DNA of 64,000 nt, taken from positions 4,092,001-4,156,000 of the forward strand of contig CBDEUV010000002.1 of the NCBI GenBank assembly GCA_965243385.1, read 5' to 3'. Positions 42,302-50,855 of the stretch are shown here, in pieces. This DNA is from JANSYA01 sp965243385. Lineage in GTDB: Bacteria > Spirochaetota > Leptospiria > Leptospirales > Leptonemataceae. The position numbers and the translations under genes are program-made. The first letter of the stretch is position 1. The number at the start of each line of letters is the position of its first letter. The notes beneath the pieces are model-generated. The model did no database searches. It had not been told where the DNA came from and worked only from the letters and a program-made list of their open reading frames with translations.

Positions 42302-44008
42302 ATGCTATCTTTTTCGTTTCGCCTGCCTTCTATGCTGCGTCCGCTCGTCGGTGTTGGTCTTGTGCTGGCCACCATGTTCTGCGTGACCAGCGGGTTGTCC
42401 GCTGCGCGCCTCGGTCTGATCGTGGGCAGCAATTACAAAGGCAACAGCGCGGGCATTCCGCCGTTAGATTTATGTGAGGCGGACGCGAAGCTGATGCAGA
42501 AGACGATTCAATCTCACGGTCGCTTTGATCACGTCGAGGTATTGCTCGGTCGCATGGTTTCTGCTTCGCGCCTGGAGAAGGCCGTCGACGCGCTCGCGAA
42601 AAAAGCGGGTCCGAACGACACGGTGGTGCTGTATTTCGCCGGTCACGGAACCTACCAGCGCGATTCAACTGCGCCCAATGGTTTGCGCAATTACATCGTC
42701 ATGTACGACCGCCCGCACGTTCCCGATAATATCATGAACGACTGGGTAAAGAAGATCCCGACCGCGAAGCTGGTGTGGATTTTCGACTGCTGTTATTCCG
42801 GCGGCATCGCCAAAAAAGGCCGCAAGTCCCGCGGCGAGGGCAACGTGCCCATCGATGAGGACCAGCCCGGCAAAGTCATCGAGAACGGCGACGAGAGCAT
42901 TTATTTTAACAATCGCGCGATCATAGCCTCGGCCGACGCCAACGAAACCGCGATCGAAATTCGCGGCGGCATCAATCACGGCGTCTTTACCTATTATTTC
43001 GCCCAGGGCCTGCAGGTCAAAAACGGCGACCTGAACAAAGACGGCACCGTAACCGCCTACGAAGCCTTCGAATGGAGTAAGAAGCGCGTAATCAAAGCGG
43101 CGCGTAAATACAACCACCGCCAGACTCCGCAGATTTCGGGTAAAGCTTCCGGCATCCTGCTGGCTGGCAAAACTCAACCGCAGCCCCCGGAACCCGTGCG
43201 GCCGAAACCGCAACCCCAGCCCGTCGAAGAACCGGACGAGCCGGAGCCGCAGCCCGGTCCCGGTCCTTCCGACGTCGAAGATCCGGTCACCCCGGATGAG
43301 CCCGAAGTCGTCGAACACAACGACGACAGCAAGGCCGTGATCATCACGACCATTCTGCGCAACATCCAGGCCGGCCCGACGCCCATGGATCCGATGACGC
43401 TGATCCAGCGCCGCCGGCGGGGCAACGACGATCGCCGCATCGCCGTGGAGTTCTCGGGCAAAGAATACGATACAAAAATCACCTGGCTGTCCGAAGCCGC
43501 GCTCAAGCGGCAGACTGGCGAAACGATACCGCTGGGCTGGTACAGCTATAACGGCAAACGTTATCGCAATCAGGTCGCCATGATCGAAGTCAAAGGCATT
43601 CCGACAGGAGTGCACCCCGTCGTGATCAAAGCCGACGGCTATCCGATCATCGACGAGCGCCTGGGCGTCGAAAAGGACTCGCGCAATAATAAGCTCTTCG
43701 TGGTCGCGTCGCTCTCGGGCTTCGGCACCATTCGCGGCAAAGTCTTCTATAAGACTTTCGATACGCCCCTGGGCGGCCAGACGATCTGGATGCCCGTAGT
43801 CAAGCAGACCAACCAGGTGCATAAGATGCGCAGTATGCGCGACGGTTCCTTCTGGTTCCTGAACCTCGCGCAGGGTTCCGACTATTTTATCAAGGCTTCG
43901 TTCCTGGAGAGCCTGCCGCTGGATAATAAATATATCACGGTCGAATCGGGGAAAACCACGAAGCTCGACATCGTGCTGAACCGGCGCACGCTCCTGAAGA
44001 AAAAATAG
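42302..44008 (+). CDS. Exported caspase-like (peptidase C14) protein with EF-hand loop
   Basis: Residues 1-38 form a signal peptide ending near SAA. The caspase-like p20 fold follows: LGLIVGSNYKG, the catalytic His115 in YFAGHGTY and the Cys pair 163-164 in FDCCYSGG, as in metacaspase-type enzymes (DCCHSG). At about 243-254 DLNKDGTVTAYE is a perfect 12-residue EF-hand calcium loop. A Pro/Gln/Glu linker (about 300-340) leads to a C-terminal domain of unknown type (about 370-568). ATG 42302 has GGAG 9 nt upstream and fits better than ATG 42284. The protein should act outside the cytoplasm. Confidence 0.87.
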   Translation: MLSFSFRLPSMLRPLVGVGLVLATMFCVTSGLSAARLGLIVGSNYKGNSAGIPPLDLCEADAKLMQKTIQSHGRFDHVEVLLGRMVSASRLEKAVDALAKKAGPNDTVVLYFAGHGTYQRDSTAPNGLRNYIVMYDRPHVPDNIMNDWVKKIPTAKLVWIFDCCYSGGIAKKGRKSRGEGNVPIDEDQPGKVIENGDESIYFNNRAIIASADANETAIEIRGGINHGVFTYYFAQGLQVKNGDLNKDGTVTAYEAFEWSKKRVIKAARKYNHRQTPQISGKASGILLAGKTQPQPPEPVRPKPQPQPVEEPDEPEPQPGPGPSDVEDPVTPDEPEVVEHNDDSKAVIITTILRNIQAGPTPMDPMTLIQRRRRGNDDRRIAVEFSGKEYDTKITWLSEAALKRQTGETIPLGWYSYNGKRYRNQVAMIEVKGIPTGVHPVVIKADGYPIIDERLGVEKDSRNNKLFVVASLSGFGTIRGKVFYKTFDTPLGGQTIWMPVVKQTNQVHKMRSMRDGSFWFLNLAQGSDYFIKASFLESLPLDNKYITVESGKTTKLDIVLNRRTLLKKK

Positions 44009-44018
44009 AGCCGGATTC

Positions 44019-44039
44019 GCCCCGGGTCACCCGGGGTTT
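44019..44039 (+). terminator. Possible terminator after the caspase-like gene
   Basis: GCCCCGGG-TCA-CCCGGGGT is a strong hairpin about 10 bp past the stop codon, but only three T follow, so it may be a weak terminator or an mRNA end-protecting hairpin. Confidence 0.4.
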
Positions 44040-44102
44040 CGCAGGACGGTAGACGAGATTCTTGCTGCGCGGCCGCGCCCCGGTCGCGAGGCTGGTCGGG
44101 CC

Positions 44103-44396
44103 ATGCTCAAATTTCTGCTGATACTCTTCTTGTTTTTGCTCCTGGCGGGGTACGTCGGGTTTCGCCTGCTGCGGTTTTTGACCCGGATCGCTCAAACCGT
44201 CTCCGGAATTCACGAGGAAGGTCAGCGAAATCCGCGCTCGGGTTACGGCCAGGCTCCGGAATTCGGCCCGGCCGGTCGCGGTGGTCGTCCCGGCGAAAAA
44301 GACATTACCGGGCGCGCCCGGATCATTCCGCCGGAAGCGTCCGGGGCAACTGAGGCATCCGGGACTTTCAAAGAAAAACCCGGCCGCGACGCGTGA
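44103..44396 (+). CDS. Small single-TM membrane protein
   Basis: The 97-residue protein has one N-terminal hydrophobic helix (LKFLLILFLFLLLAGYVGF), then a Gly/Arg-rich cytoplasmic tail with GEKDITGRARIIPPEASG, which resembles a conserved tail (DI..RA.I..E) of small uncharacterised membrane proteins. It lies 21 bp upstream of the HEAT-like lipoprotein gene and is likely cotranscribed. Confidence 0.62.
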   Translation: MLKFLLILFLFLLLAGYVGFRLLRFLTRIAQTVSGIHEEGQRNPRSGYGQAPEFGPAGRGGRPGEKDITGRARIIPPEASGATEASGTFKEKPGRDA

Positions 44397-44417
44397 TCGG
44401 CCGATACTAAAAACAGC

Positions 44418-45797
44418 ATGAAATACCAGGCTTTTCAAATCCCCTGGCTTCGAGCCGGTCTGATCTTAGCCGTTCTTTTCGGATTCGCGAATTGCAAGAC
44501 CCTCTACGATACCCAGGGTGAGTTCAAGGACTCGCTCACCCGCATCAAAAAGGGGGAGGGCCAAAAAGAAGTCGCGATCATTATGCGCGATTTCAATCGC
44601 ATCCCGCAACAGTTTCAGGACGAAGCGGTCGAGAATATTGACGCGGTCGAAGGCGAAGTCGGCCAGAAAAGCTTAATGGCGCTCGTGAACGATCCCCGGG
44701 TTCGCGACAACGATGTGCGTTCGAATATCGCAAGCCGCCTGATCAAACGCGACGAAGAAGGCAGCACTGAAGCGCTGCTGGTGGCCTGCCAGAATCGCCC
44801 CGAACTGGTGAACGCGGAAATCATAGAATATTTCGGCAAGAAGCAATATACGCCCGCCATCCCGCTCCTGAAAGAACAGATCGACGCCGGCAAATTCGTA
44901 CCGGAATCGGTGGGCGCGCTGGTCGCCATGGCGGACCCGACGGCGACGCTCTATCTGCTGACGCTGGCCGCGGATCGGGAAAAGCCCGAAGCGTTGCGCG
45001 TGGAAATGTTTCAAACCGTCGCGCGTCTGGGCGCGGCTCAGGACGAGAACGGCGCGGCCCTGCGCGAAAAGGCCGTGCCGGTGTACGAAGACGTTTTGAA
45101 AAGGGCCGACGAAGAGCCGCTGGCCATCGTAAAGCTGGCCGTCGCGGGTCTGGAGCGCTGGGGCGATAAAACGAAGACGCTCGAATTGCTGCGCGATATT
45201 TACGAGAACTCCGAGAACGACGCGTTGCGTGCCGAAGCGTTGCTGGCCATGGCCCGCCTGCGGGGAGTCACTCCCGACGCGATCGAAAAAGAATACGCCA
45301 CGGCCATGGTCGATATGGACGCGCAGATGGAATTGATGCGCCGGCAGCAGGAGCCGAAAACCGTGGTCGTCGAAAAGAAGATTGAGCCGAAGAAAGTGCG
45401 CAAAGTCGTACGCAAAACGAAAGGCTACGGCTCCGACTATCGAAAGCGTCTGGACCGCCGGCTGGACGGCGCCTTCGGGGCGGATCTTTCGTCCGAAATT
45501 CAAAAGACCGTGAACAACGCATTGTTGTCCTACGCGAGCTGGAGCGATAAAAATCCCAGCACGCGTTTCGTGCTTCGTTCGTACAGCAAACACTTCGGCG
45601 GCGACGACGCCGCGCAGCGCGAACGCTTAAAAGAAGGGCTCAACTATCCCGGTAGTTTTTCGGTGATCGTTAAGAATGTCATCGCCGAATACAAAACCGA
45701 CGAGCTCCGGGCCTATGCGATCACGCAGTTCTTCGGCGGCATCAAACGCTGGCAGGCCGCGATTCTTCTGGATCTGGTAAAATCCGGTAAAATCTAA
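44418..45797 (+). CDS. HEAT-repeat-like lipoprotein
   Basis: A signal peptide (LRAGLILAVLFGFANC) with a spirochaete-type lipobox (Asn before Cys) starts the 459-residue protein. Residues 50-300 are built of repeated helix pairs of HEAT type with turns such as NDPRVRDNDVRSNIASRL, LAADREKPEALRVEMFQTVARLG and YENSENDALRAEALLAMARL. A Lys/Val-rich stretch (about 315-345) precedes a second helical domain. Such proteins usually serve as protein-binding scaffolds on the inner face of the outer membrane or the periplasm. Confidence 0.78.
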   Translation: MKYQAFQIPWLRAGLILAVLFGFANCKTLYDTQGEFKDSLTRIKKGEGQKEVAIIMRDFNRIPQQFQDEAVENIDAVEGEVGQKSLMALVNDPRVRDNDVRSNIASRLIKRDEEGSTEALLVACQNRPELVNAEIIEYFGKKQYTPAIPLLKEQIDAGKFVPESVGALVAMADPTATLYLLTLAADREKPEALRVEMFQTVARLGAAQDENGAALREKAVPVYEDVLKRADEEPLAIVKLAVAGLERWGDKTKTLELLRDIYENSENDALRAEALLAMARLRGVTPDAIEKEYATAMVDMDAQMELMRRQQEPKTVVVEKKIEPKKVRKVVRKTKGYGSDYRKRLDRRLDGAFGADLSSEIQKTVNNALLSYASWSDKNPSTRFVLRSYSKHFGGDDAAQRERLKEGLNYPGSFSVIVKNVIAEYKTDELRAYAITQFFGGIKRWQAAILLDLVKSGKI

Positions 45798-45803
45798 ATC
45801 GGG

Positions 45804-46460
45804 ATGGCTGTATCCGGCATGCAATCGCGTCGTCTTTCTCTTCTACAATCGCGGCTGTTCGCCTGCGCGTTATTGGTCGCGCTGATCAGCGGCGGCGCCT
45901 GCAGTCGCGAGGTGCGCGGGACTTTCGCCTGGGCCAGCAACGACGACCGCGGGATTCAGGAACCGGAGCGCAGTCTGTTGCTCGCCACCGAGTTTCGTAT
46001 CGGACGCGAAGACCTGTACTTTTTCGATTACGAATCGATCTGGTGGATCTATCAGATTCAGGGCGGATCGTATCAGCCCGACGGCTTTCTGGCGGCGCTC
46101 TACGAAAACAATCTCACTCCGGATCCGGTCGAAGTCGATTTGCGACGCGTGCCCATCCAGCGTGACGGTTGCTGCGATTATATTCGCCAGTACTACGAAG
46201 ATCTGGCGCCGGGGCGTTATCTCCTCAAGATCGCGCACAATTCGCAGGTCGTCGATCAGGTCGAGTTTTACGTCGTGCCGCCGGAAGGCCCCGCGGGCAT
46301 CGACTTTGAGCGCAATCGCCCCGATTTCGATTCGACCGGCATGTCAGACGCGGAGCTCCAGGATTTTGACGGGGTGTCGGACGCTTTCCAATCCGAAGAC
46401 GGTTCCATCGACGCCGGTCGTCCCGAAGAGACCGACGATATCCTGCGTTATTCGAGCTGA
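45804..46460 (+). CDS. Lipoprotein of unknown function
   Basis: The lipoprotein signal (LFACALLVALISGGAC) has a good lipobox. The 180-residue mature part is acidic, with a beta-rich middle (GRYLLKIAHNSQVVDQVEFYVVP, like an Ig or DUF4198-type strand set) and an Asp/Ser-rich tail. It starts 7 bp after the HEAT-like gene and belongs to the same transcript. An ATG at 45819 is an alternative start. Confidence 0.7.
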   Translation: MAVSGMQSRRLSLLQSRLFACALLVALISGGACSREVRGTFAWASNDDRGIQEPERSLLLATEFRIGREDLYFFDYESIWWIYQIQGGSYQPDGFLAALYENNLTPDPVEVDLRRVPIQRDGCCDYIRQYYEDLAPGRYLLKIAHNSQVVDQVEFYVVPPEGPAGIDFERNRPDFDSTGMSDAELQDFDGVSDAFQSEDGSIDAGRPEETDDILRYSS

Positions 46461-46464
46461 GCGT

Positions 46465-47586
46465 TTACAGGCGATACCCGCGTACCGTATCCAGCATCGC
46501 CTGTACGTTTTCGATCGGCGATTGAGGATGGATCCCGTGCCCGAGATTAAACACGTAGCCGCCGGTTTTGGAAAGGCCCGCGAAATTATCGAGAACGCGA
46601 GTCGCCGCCGATCGCACGCGTTCGGGAGTTCCATAGAGCGTCAGCGGATCCATGTTGCCCTGCACGGCCATCGTGTTTTCGACCCCGGCCTTTTGCACGG
46701 CGGCCCGAAGCGCATCGGGAGTCACGCGCCAGTCGAGTCCCAGCACCCGCGGCTTTTGCGCGATCATCTCGTCGAGTAGATGCGCGCTGGCGCCCACGAA
46801 CAGAATCACCGGATTCTTCGTATAGTCCTGCAGCGCGGCGACGATGCGCCCGGTATAGGGCGCCGCGAACTCCGCGTAGTCGGCCGGCGAAAGAATGCCC
46901 GCCCAGGAATCGAAGACCTGCACCGCGTCCGCCCCCGCGTCCACCTGCATCTTCAAATACCGAATGGTCTGATCCGCGAGGCGATCGGAGAGGCGATGAA
47001 AGAATTCCGACGCCCCGAAAACCGCCCCCTTGGTTTTCTCGAATTTTTTCGAAGTGCCGCCTTCGATCAAATAACTTGCCAGCGTAAAGGGCGCGCCGGC
47101 GAAACCTAAAAGCGCCGGGCGGGCCGCACGGCCGTCCGCGTCGCTCGCCGGCAGCGCGTCGATGTGGCCGCGCAGCGTGCGCAAAATCTCAGCGACGTGG
47201 GCCGTATCCACGGCGGGATCGAAGTCTTCGCGTAGATGCTTCAGTTCCGCGTCGTTCGCCACGCTCTGCTCGAGCACCGGGCCCTTTTTTTCTTCGAAGT
47301 GCAGAGGAATGCCCGCGCCTTTCAGCGGTGTTAGAATATCCGAAAACATAATGATGCCGTCGACCCCGAAGCGGCGATGCGGTTGCAGACTCACTTCCAC
47401 AGCGAGCTCGACGGTTTCCGATAACTCGAGGAAGGATCTTCCGCGCCGCAGTTCGTTGTATTCCGGGAGATAGCGCCCCGCCTGACGCATGTACCAAATC
47501 GGCACCCGCGGCGTGGCTTTGCCGGCGAAGGCCTCCAGCATTAGCGGGCGAAGCTTATCGTTTTCAGGTGTCGTTTGCGAGTTCAT
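46465..47586 (-). CDS. hemE: Uroporphyrinogen decarboxylase
   Basis: It decarboxylates uroporphyrinogen III to coproporphyrinogen III. Typical sequence: RVPIWYMRQAGRYLPEYNELR near the N-terminus, GVDGIIMFSDILTPLKGAGI with the catalytic Asp, and VFDSWAGILSPADYAEFAAPY. ATG 47586 lies 23 bp inside the 3' end of hemR, giving a 373-residue protein; the frame is open further upstream but only as an overlap with hemR. It is the last gene of the heme operon here. Confidence 0.96.
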   Translation of the reverse strand: MNSQTTPENDKLRPLMLEAFAGKATPRVPIWYMRQAGRYLPEYNELRRGRSFLELSETVELAVEVSLQPHRRFGVDGIIMFSDILTPLKGAGIPLHFEEKKGPVLEQSVANDAELKHLREDFDPAVDTAHVAEILRTLRGHIDALPASDADGRAARPALLGFAGAPFTLASYLIEGGTSKKFEKTKGAVFGASEFFHRLSDRLADQTIRYLKMQVDAGADAVQVFDSWAGILSPADYAEFAAPYTGRIVAALQDYTKNPVILFVGASAHLLDEMIAQKPRVLGLDWRVTPDALRAAVQKAGVENTMAVQGNMDPLTLYGTPERVRSAATRVLDNFAGLSKTGGYVFNLGHGIHPQSPIENVQAMLDTVRGYRL

Positions 47587-48292
47587 AACCGATTCCATGG
47601 CGAGTAATAAAATGGCGGGGCGTTTGCGGCTCCGCTTCGAAGATCTTTCGAAATTTAACGATATAGTTGTCGATGGTGCGATTCGTGGGATACTCAGCGG
47701 TGCCCCACACATGATCCAGGATCCGGTCGCGGCTGACCGGCCGTCCGCGATTTTCGAGCAGGAGTTTGAGTATCTCGCACTCGCGTTCGTTGAAACGCAC
47801 GATGTCGCCGTCGTCGCGTGCATCGATGCGTCGCGCGCAGGCTCCGCCCAGATCGACGCTGTATTCGCCGATGCGCGTGTCGGGAGCGGAGTTGTTCCAA
47901 TCGGCTCGACGCAATCCGGCCGCGACGCGCGCCAGCAATTCGCTCAGATCGAATGGTTTGGTCAGATAGTCGTCGGCGCCGGCGTTCAAGCCGGCGAGTT
48001 TGTCTTCGACGCCGTTGCGAGCCGTCAAAAAGATCACCGGAAAGAGCAGGCGCTTTTCGCGCAGACGACGACACAGTTCCAGGCCGTCCACGGCGCCCGG
48101 CATCATAATATCCAGAATAGCCAGATCGAAGGCTGGAGCCGCGTTCAGCTGCGCCAGCGCGCTTTCCCCGTCCCGGAATTCGGTGACCGCGTAGCCTTCC
48201 GCTTCCAGATTGATGCGAATGCCTTTGCGCAGTCCGTCTTCGTCTTCCACCAGCAAGATGCGGCGAGAATTGTCAGGCGATGGCGAACTCAT
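47564..48292 (-). CDS. hemR: OmpR-type response regulator HemR
   Basis: The receiver domain (residues 10-125) has acidic residues in LLVEDEDG, phospho-acceptor Asp in LAILDIMMPGAVDGLEL and Lys in YLTKPFDL. The winged-helix output domain ends with VWGTAEYPTNRTIDNYIVKFRKIFE. In Leptospira HemR controls heme biosynthesis and degradation genes by binding a direct-repeat hem box. The exact box is found upstream of hemA in this window. It is 26 bp downstream of its kinase gene. Confidence 0.92.
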   Translation of the reverse strand: MSSPSPDNSRRILLVEDEDGLRKGIRINLEAEGYAVTEFRDGESALAQLNAAPAFDLAILDIMMPGAVDGLELCRRLREKRLLFPVIFLTARNGVEDKLAGLNAGADDYLTKPFDLSELLARVAAGLRRADWNNSAPDTRIGEYSVDLGGACARRIDARDDGDIVRFNERECEILKLLLENRGRPVSRDRILDHVWGTAEYPTNRTIDNYIVKFRKIFEAEPQTPRHFITRHGIGYELANDT

Positions 48293-48318
48293 GCGATGCG
48301 TCAGGGGTTCCGTGTTGC

Positions 48319-49539
48319 TCAGTCTTTCGCCAGGGGCAGGCGGACTTCGATCGCGGCTCCGGCGGCCGCGTTCGTTTGCGAGTCGGTCTCGCCGGAGTCG
48401 ACGATACGCACATCGCCGCCCGCGCCGCGCGAAAGTTCACGCACGAGATACAGGCCCATGCCGCTGCCTCGCACCGGTCGCTGGCCTTCATTCAGACGAT
48501 AGAATGGCTGAAATACGTTTTCGCGCTCGGCGCGCGGGATGCCGGGACCCGTGTCCTGAAAACTCAGTACGGCCCGGCCGCGTTCCGTCGAGCTCGCGCT
48601 AACGTGAATGCGAGGCGCTTCGGTCCCGGCGTATTGGATCGTGTTCTGCAAGAGATTACTCAATATTGTGCGAAACGAATCCAGATCGATTCGCAGCCGG
48701 AGCTCTTCTGGTAGATCGAAGCTCGCCTGCAGGCCTGCCTGATCGAAACGTTTCGCGTTTTCCTGAAAGAAGGCATGAATTGCCCCGACGGCTTCCGTAT
48801 TTTCATGTATCGTAGCGCCGTCGCTGTCGGAACGGTTGCGCTGACCCAGGCGGCTCGAAAGCAGAATATTATTCAGCTGCTCTTCCAGGCGGCGCACGTC
48901 TTCGATGCTGTCCTGAATCAGCTCTTCGCGCGCGCTCTCCGGGGGATTGCGCTTCAGAATGGTCTGCAGATTCAAGAGTATCGAAGCCAGCGGCGTCTTC
49001 AGCTCATGTGTGACGGAATCGATGAAGATCTGGCGTTCGTGTCCCAGACGGCGTTCGCGTAGAATCGTGCGGATGACGCGAAAGCTACCGTAGCTGCAAA
49101 CCAGAATTACGAAGATCGTCTCCGAAATGAGCATGAACATCGCGCGCTGATTTTGCGATTCGCGCCGCGCTATTTCGGCGGGATCCAGGCCGTAGCGTCC
49201 GTTCGCGAAGAGAACCAGCGGAGACTGATCGGTAATATGCTCTTCGTACGCCTTAAGGTCGCGACCTTCGCCCCTGCCTGAGAAACTCGGAGCAAGCTCG
49301 CCGTTCGCCCCTGCGATTCGCAGGCGATCCAGCTGCCTCTGCAATGCTGCGGTTTCCGCCTGGTTGCGTTGAAAAAAAATCAACCACCAGCTGAGCTGCG
49401 CGATGATCAAAACCAGCATGGCCAGCGCGAGAATGACGGTGCTCGATCGTCCGCGTCCGCGGCCTCGTTCATTCAAGAGCGAAGCTCCGGCGTCGGCGGA
49501 TCTTTTTTTGCCGGGCCAGTAATCCGGCAAGAGTTTCAT
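48319..49539 (-). CDS. hemK: Sensor histidine kinase HemK
   Basis: Partner of HemR. Two TM helices (about residues 34-56 and 133-155) bracket a small periplasmic sensor domain of about 75 residues. The HisKA H box is SVTHELKTPLASILLNLQTIL, the N box ILSNLLQNTIQYAG, G1 DTGPGIPRAE and G2 GSGMGLYLVREL. Its ATG overlaps the hemL stop by 4 bp. The name follows the Leptospira HemKR system, not the methyltransferase also once called HemK. Confidence 0.92.
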   Translation of the reverse strand: MKLLPDYWPGKKRSADAGASLLNERGRGRGRSSTVILALAMLVLIIAQLSWWLIFFQRNQAETAALQRQLDRLRIAGANGELAPSFSGRGEGRDLKAYEEHITDQSPLVLFANGRYGLDPAEIARRESQNQRAMFMLISETIFVILVCSYGSFRVIRTILRERRLGHERQIFIDSVTHELKTPLASILLNLQTILKRNPPESAREELIQDSIEDVRRLEEQLNNILLSSRLGQRNRSDSDGATIHENTEAVGAIHAFFQENAKRFDQAGLQASFDLPEELRLRIDLDSFRTILSNLLQNTIQYAGTEAPRIHVSASSTERGRAVLSFQDTGPGIPRAERENVFQPFYRLNEGQRPVRGSGMGLYLVRELSRGAGGDVRIVDSGETDSQTNAAAGAAIEVRLPLAKD

Positions 49540-50855
49540 CCCGGCGCCGCCTGCGCGTCTTTCGCGAAGAAATCTTTCCAGACTTCGAGCAGGCGAAAGA
49601 CCTGGACTTCGCTCATCGGGGCGCTCAAGAATCCGACTTCATAGCCCGAAGGCGCCATATAGATTCCGTTGCTCAGGCAGTAACGATGCAGACGCGCATA
49701 GACTTCCATGCTTTCGCGCCGTATCTGATCCGCTCGTCGGGGCGCGTCGGCGCCGTTTTCGCTGGCGCCTTCGTACAGCCAGAAGATCGAGCCGACCTGC
49801 GCCAGTTTCCAGCGAAAACCGGCCGCGTTGAAATCCCGGCTGAGCAGTTCGCCGAGTTTCGCCAGATGTTTGTAGACGGGTTCGGTCAACAGGCGTAATT
49901 GCGCGAGCCCCGCCGACATCGCCACGGGATTGCCGGAGAGCGTGCCCGCCTGGTAGACCGGTCCGTCCGGCGCGATCTGCGCGAAGACGTCCGCTCGTCC
50001 CGCGAACGCTCCGACGGGCATGCCGCCGCCGATGATCTTGCCGTAGGTCAACAGATCCGGCGCGATATTGTAGTGTTCGGCGGCGCCGCCCGGGGCCACG
50101 CGAAAGCCGCTGATGACTTCGTCGAAGATCAACAGGGCGCCGCTTTCATCGCACAGTTTGCGCAACTCCTTTAAGAATTCGGGACGCTGTAAGAGGAGGC
50201 CGTTGTTCGCGGGAATCGGTTCGAGTATAATGGCCGCCAGGTCCGGGCCGTGTCGGTCGACGGTCTGGCGGACCGCTTCGATATCGTCGAGGGGCAGAAC
50301 CACCGTATGTTCGGTGAATTCCGGCGGAACCCCGGCGCTGTCCGGCACGCCGGACGTGACGAGACCCGAGCCGGCTTTAACCAGCATGCTGTCGACGTGG
50401 CCGTGATAGCAACCTTCGAATTTAATGATCTTTTTGCGACCCGTGAAACCGCGCGCCAGGCGCAGCGCGCTCATTACGGCTTCGGTGCCGGAGCTCACGA
50501 AGCGAATGCGTTCGGCGGTCGGCACGCGGGGTTGCAGGCGCTGGATGACGAATTCGGCCAGCTCCACTTCGGCTTCGCAGGGCGTGCCGAAGGTCAGAGC
50601 GCGTTCCATCTGTCGCTGGATGGCTTTCATGATTTCGGGATGGCGGTGGCCGTGAATGAGGGGACCCCACGAACAGCAGAAGTCTATGAACTCATTGTCG
50701 TCAACGTCGGTGATGCGGTACCCTTCGCCGCGGGACATAAAGATCGGGGTGCCGCCGACGGAGCGAAAGGCCCGGACGGGGCTGTTCACACCGCCGGGAA
50801 TCGTTTGCACGGCGCGATCGTAGAGTTTTTGCGAGGTATGCAGGCGTTCGTTCAT
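49536..50855 (-). CDS. hemL: Glutamate-1-semialdehyde 2,1-aminomutase
   Basis: This PLP enzyme makes 5-aminolevulinate. It has VQTIPGGVNSPVRAFRSVGGTP at the N-terminus, VSSGTEAVMSALRLARGFTGRKKIIKFEGCYHGH, and the PLP Lys in DLLTYGKIIGGGMPVGAFAGR. ATG 50855 overlaps the hemCD stop (ATGA); the open frame upstream of it is only overlap with hemCD. It is 439 residues long. Confidence 0.97.
   Translation of the reverse strand: MNERLHTSQKLYDRAVQTIPGGVNSPVRAFRSVGGTPIFMSRGEGYRITDVDDNEFIDFCCSWGPLIHGHRHPEIMKAIQRQMERALTFGTPCEAEVELAEFVIQRLQPRVPTAERIRFVSSGTEAVMSALRLARGFTGRKKIIKFEGCYHGHVDSMLVKAGSGLVTSGVPDSAGVPPEFTEHTVVLPLDDIEAVRQTVDRHGPDLAAIILEPIPANNGLLLQRPEFLKELRKLCDESGALLIFDEVISGFRVAPGGAAEHYNIAPDLLTYGKIIGGGMPVGAFAGRADVFAQIAPDGPVYQAGTLSGNPVAMSAGLAQLRLLTEPVYKHLAKLGELLSRDFNAAGFRWKLAQVGSIFWLYEGASENGADAPRRADQIRRESMEVYARLHRYCLSNGIYMAPSGYEVGFLSAPMSEVQVFRLLEVWKDFFAKDAQAAPG

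Noticed and set aside
42665..43822. 385-codon minus-strand open frame
   Set aside because: It is antisense to the caspase-like gene. Its repeated Phe/Asp/Gly-rich sequence is the complement of the Pro-rich linker and neighbouring coding DNA.
47599..47823. N-terminal extension of the hemE reading frame
   Set aside because: It lies inside hemR in another frame. HemE homology begins only after ATG 47586.
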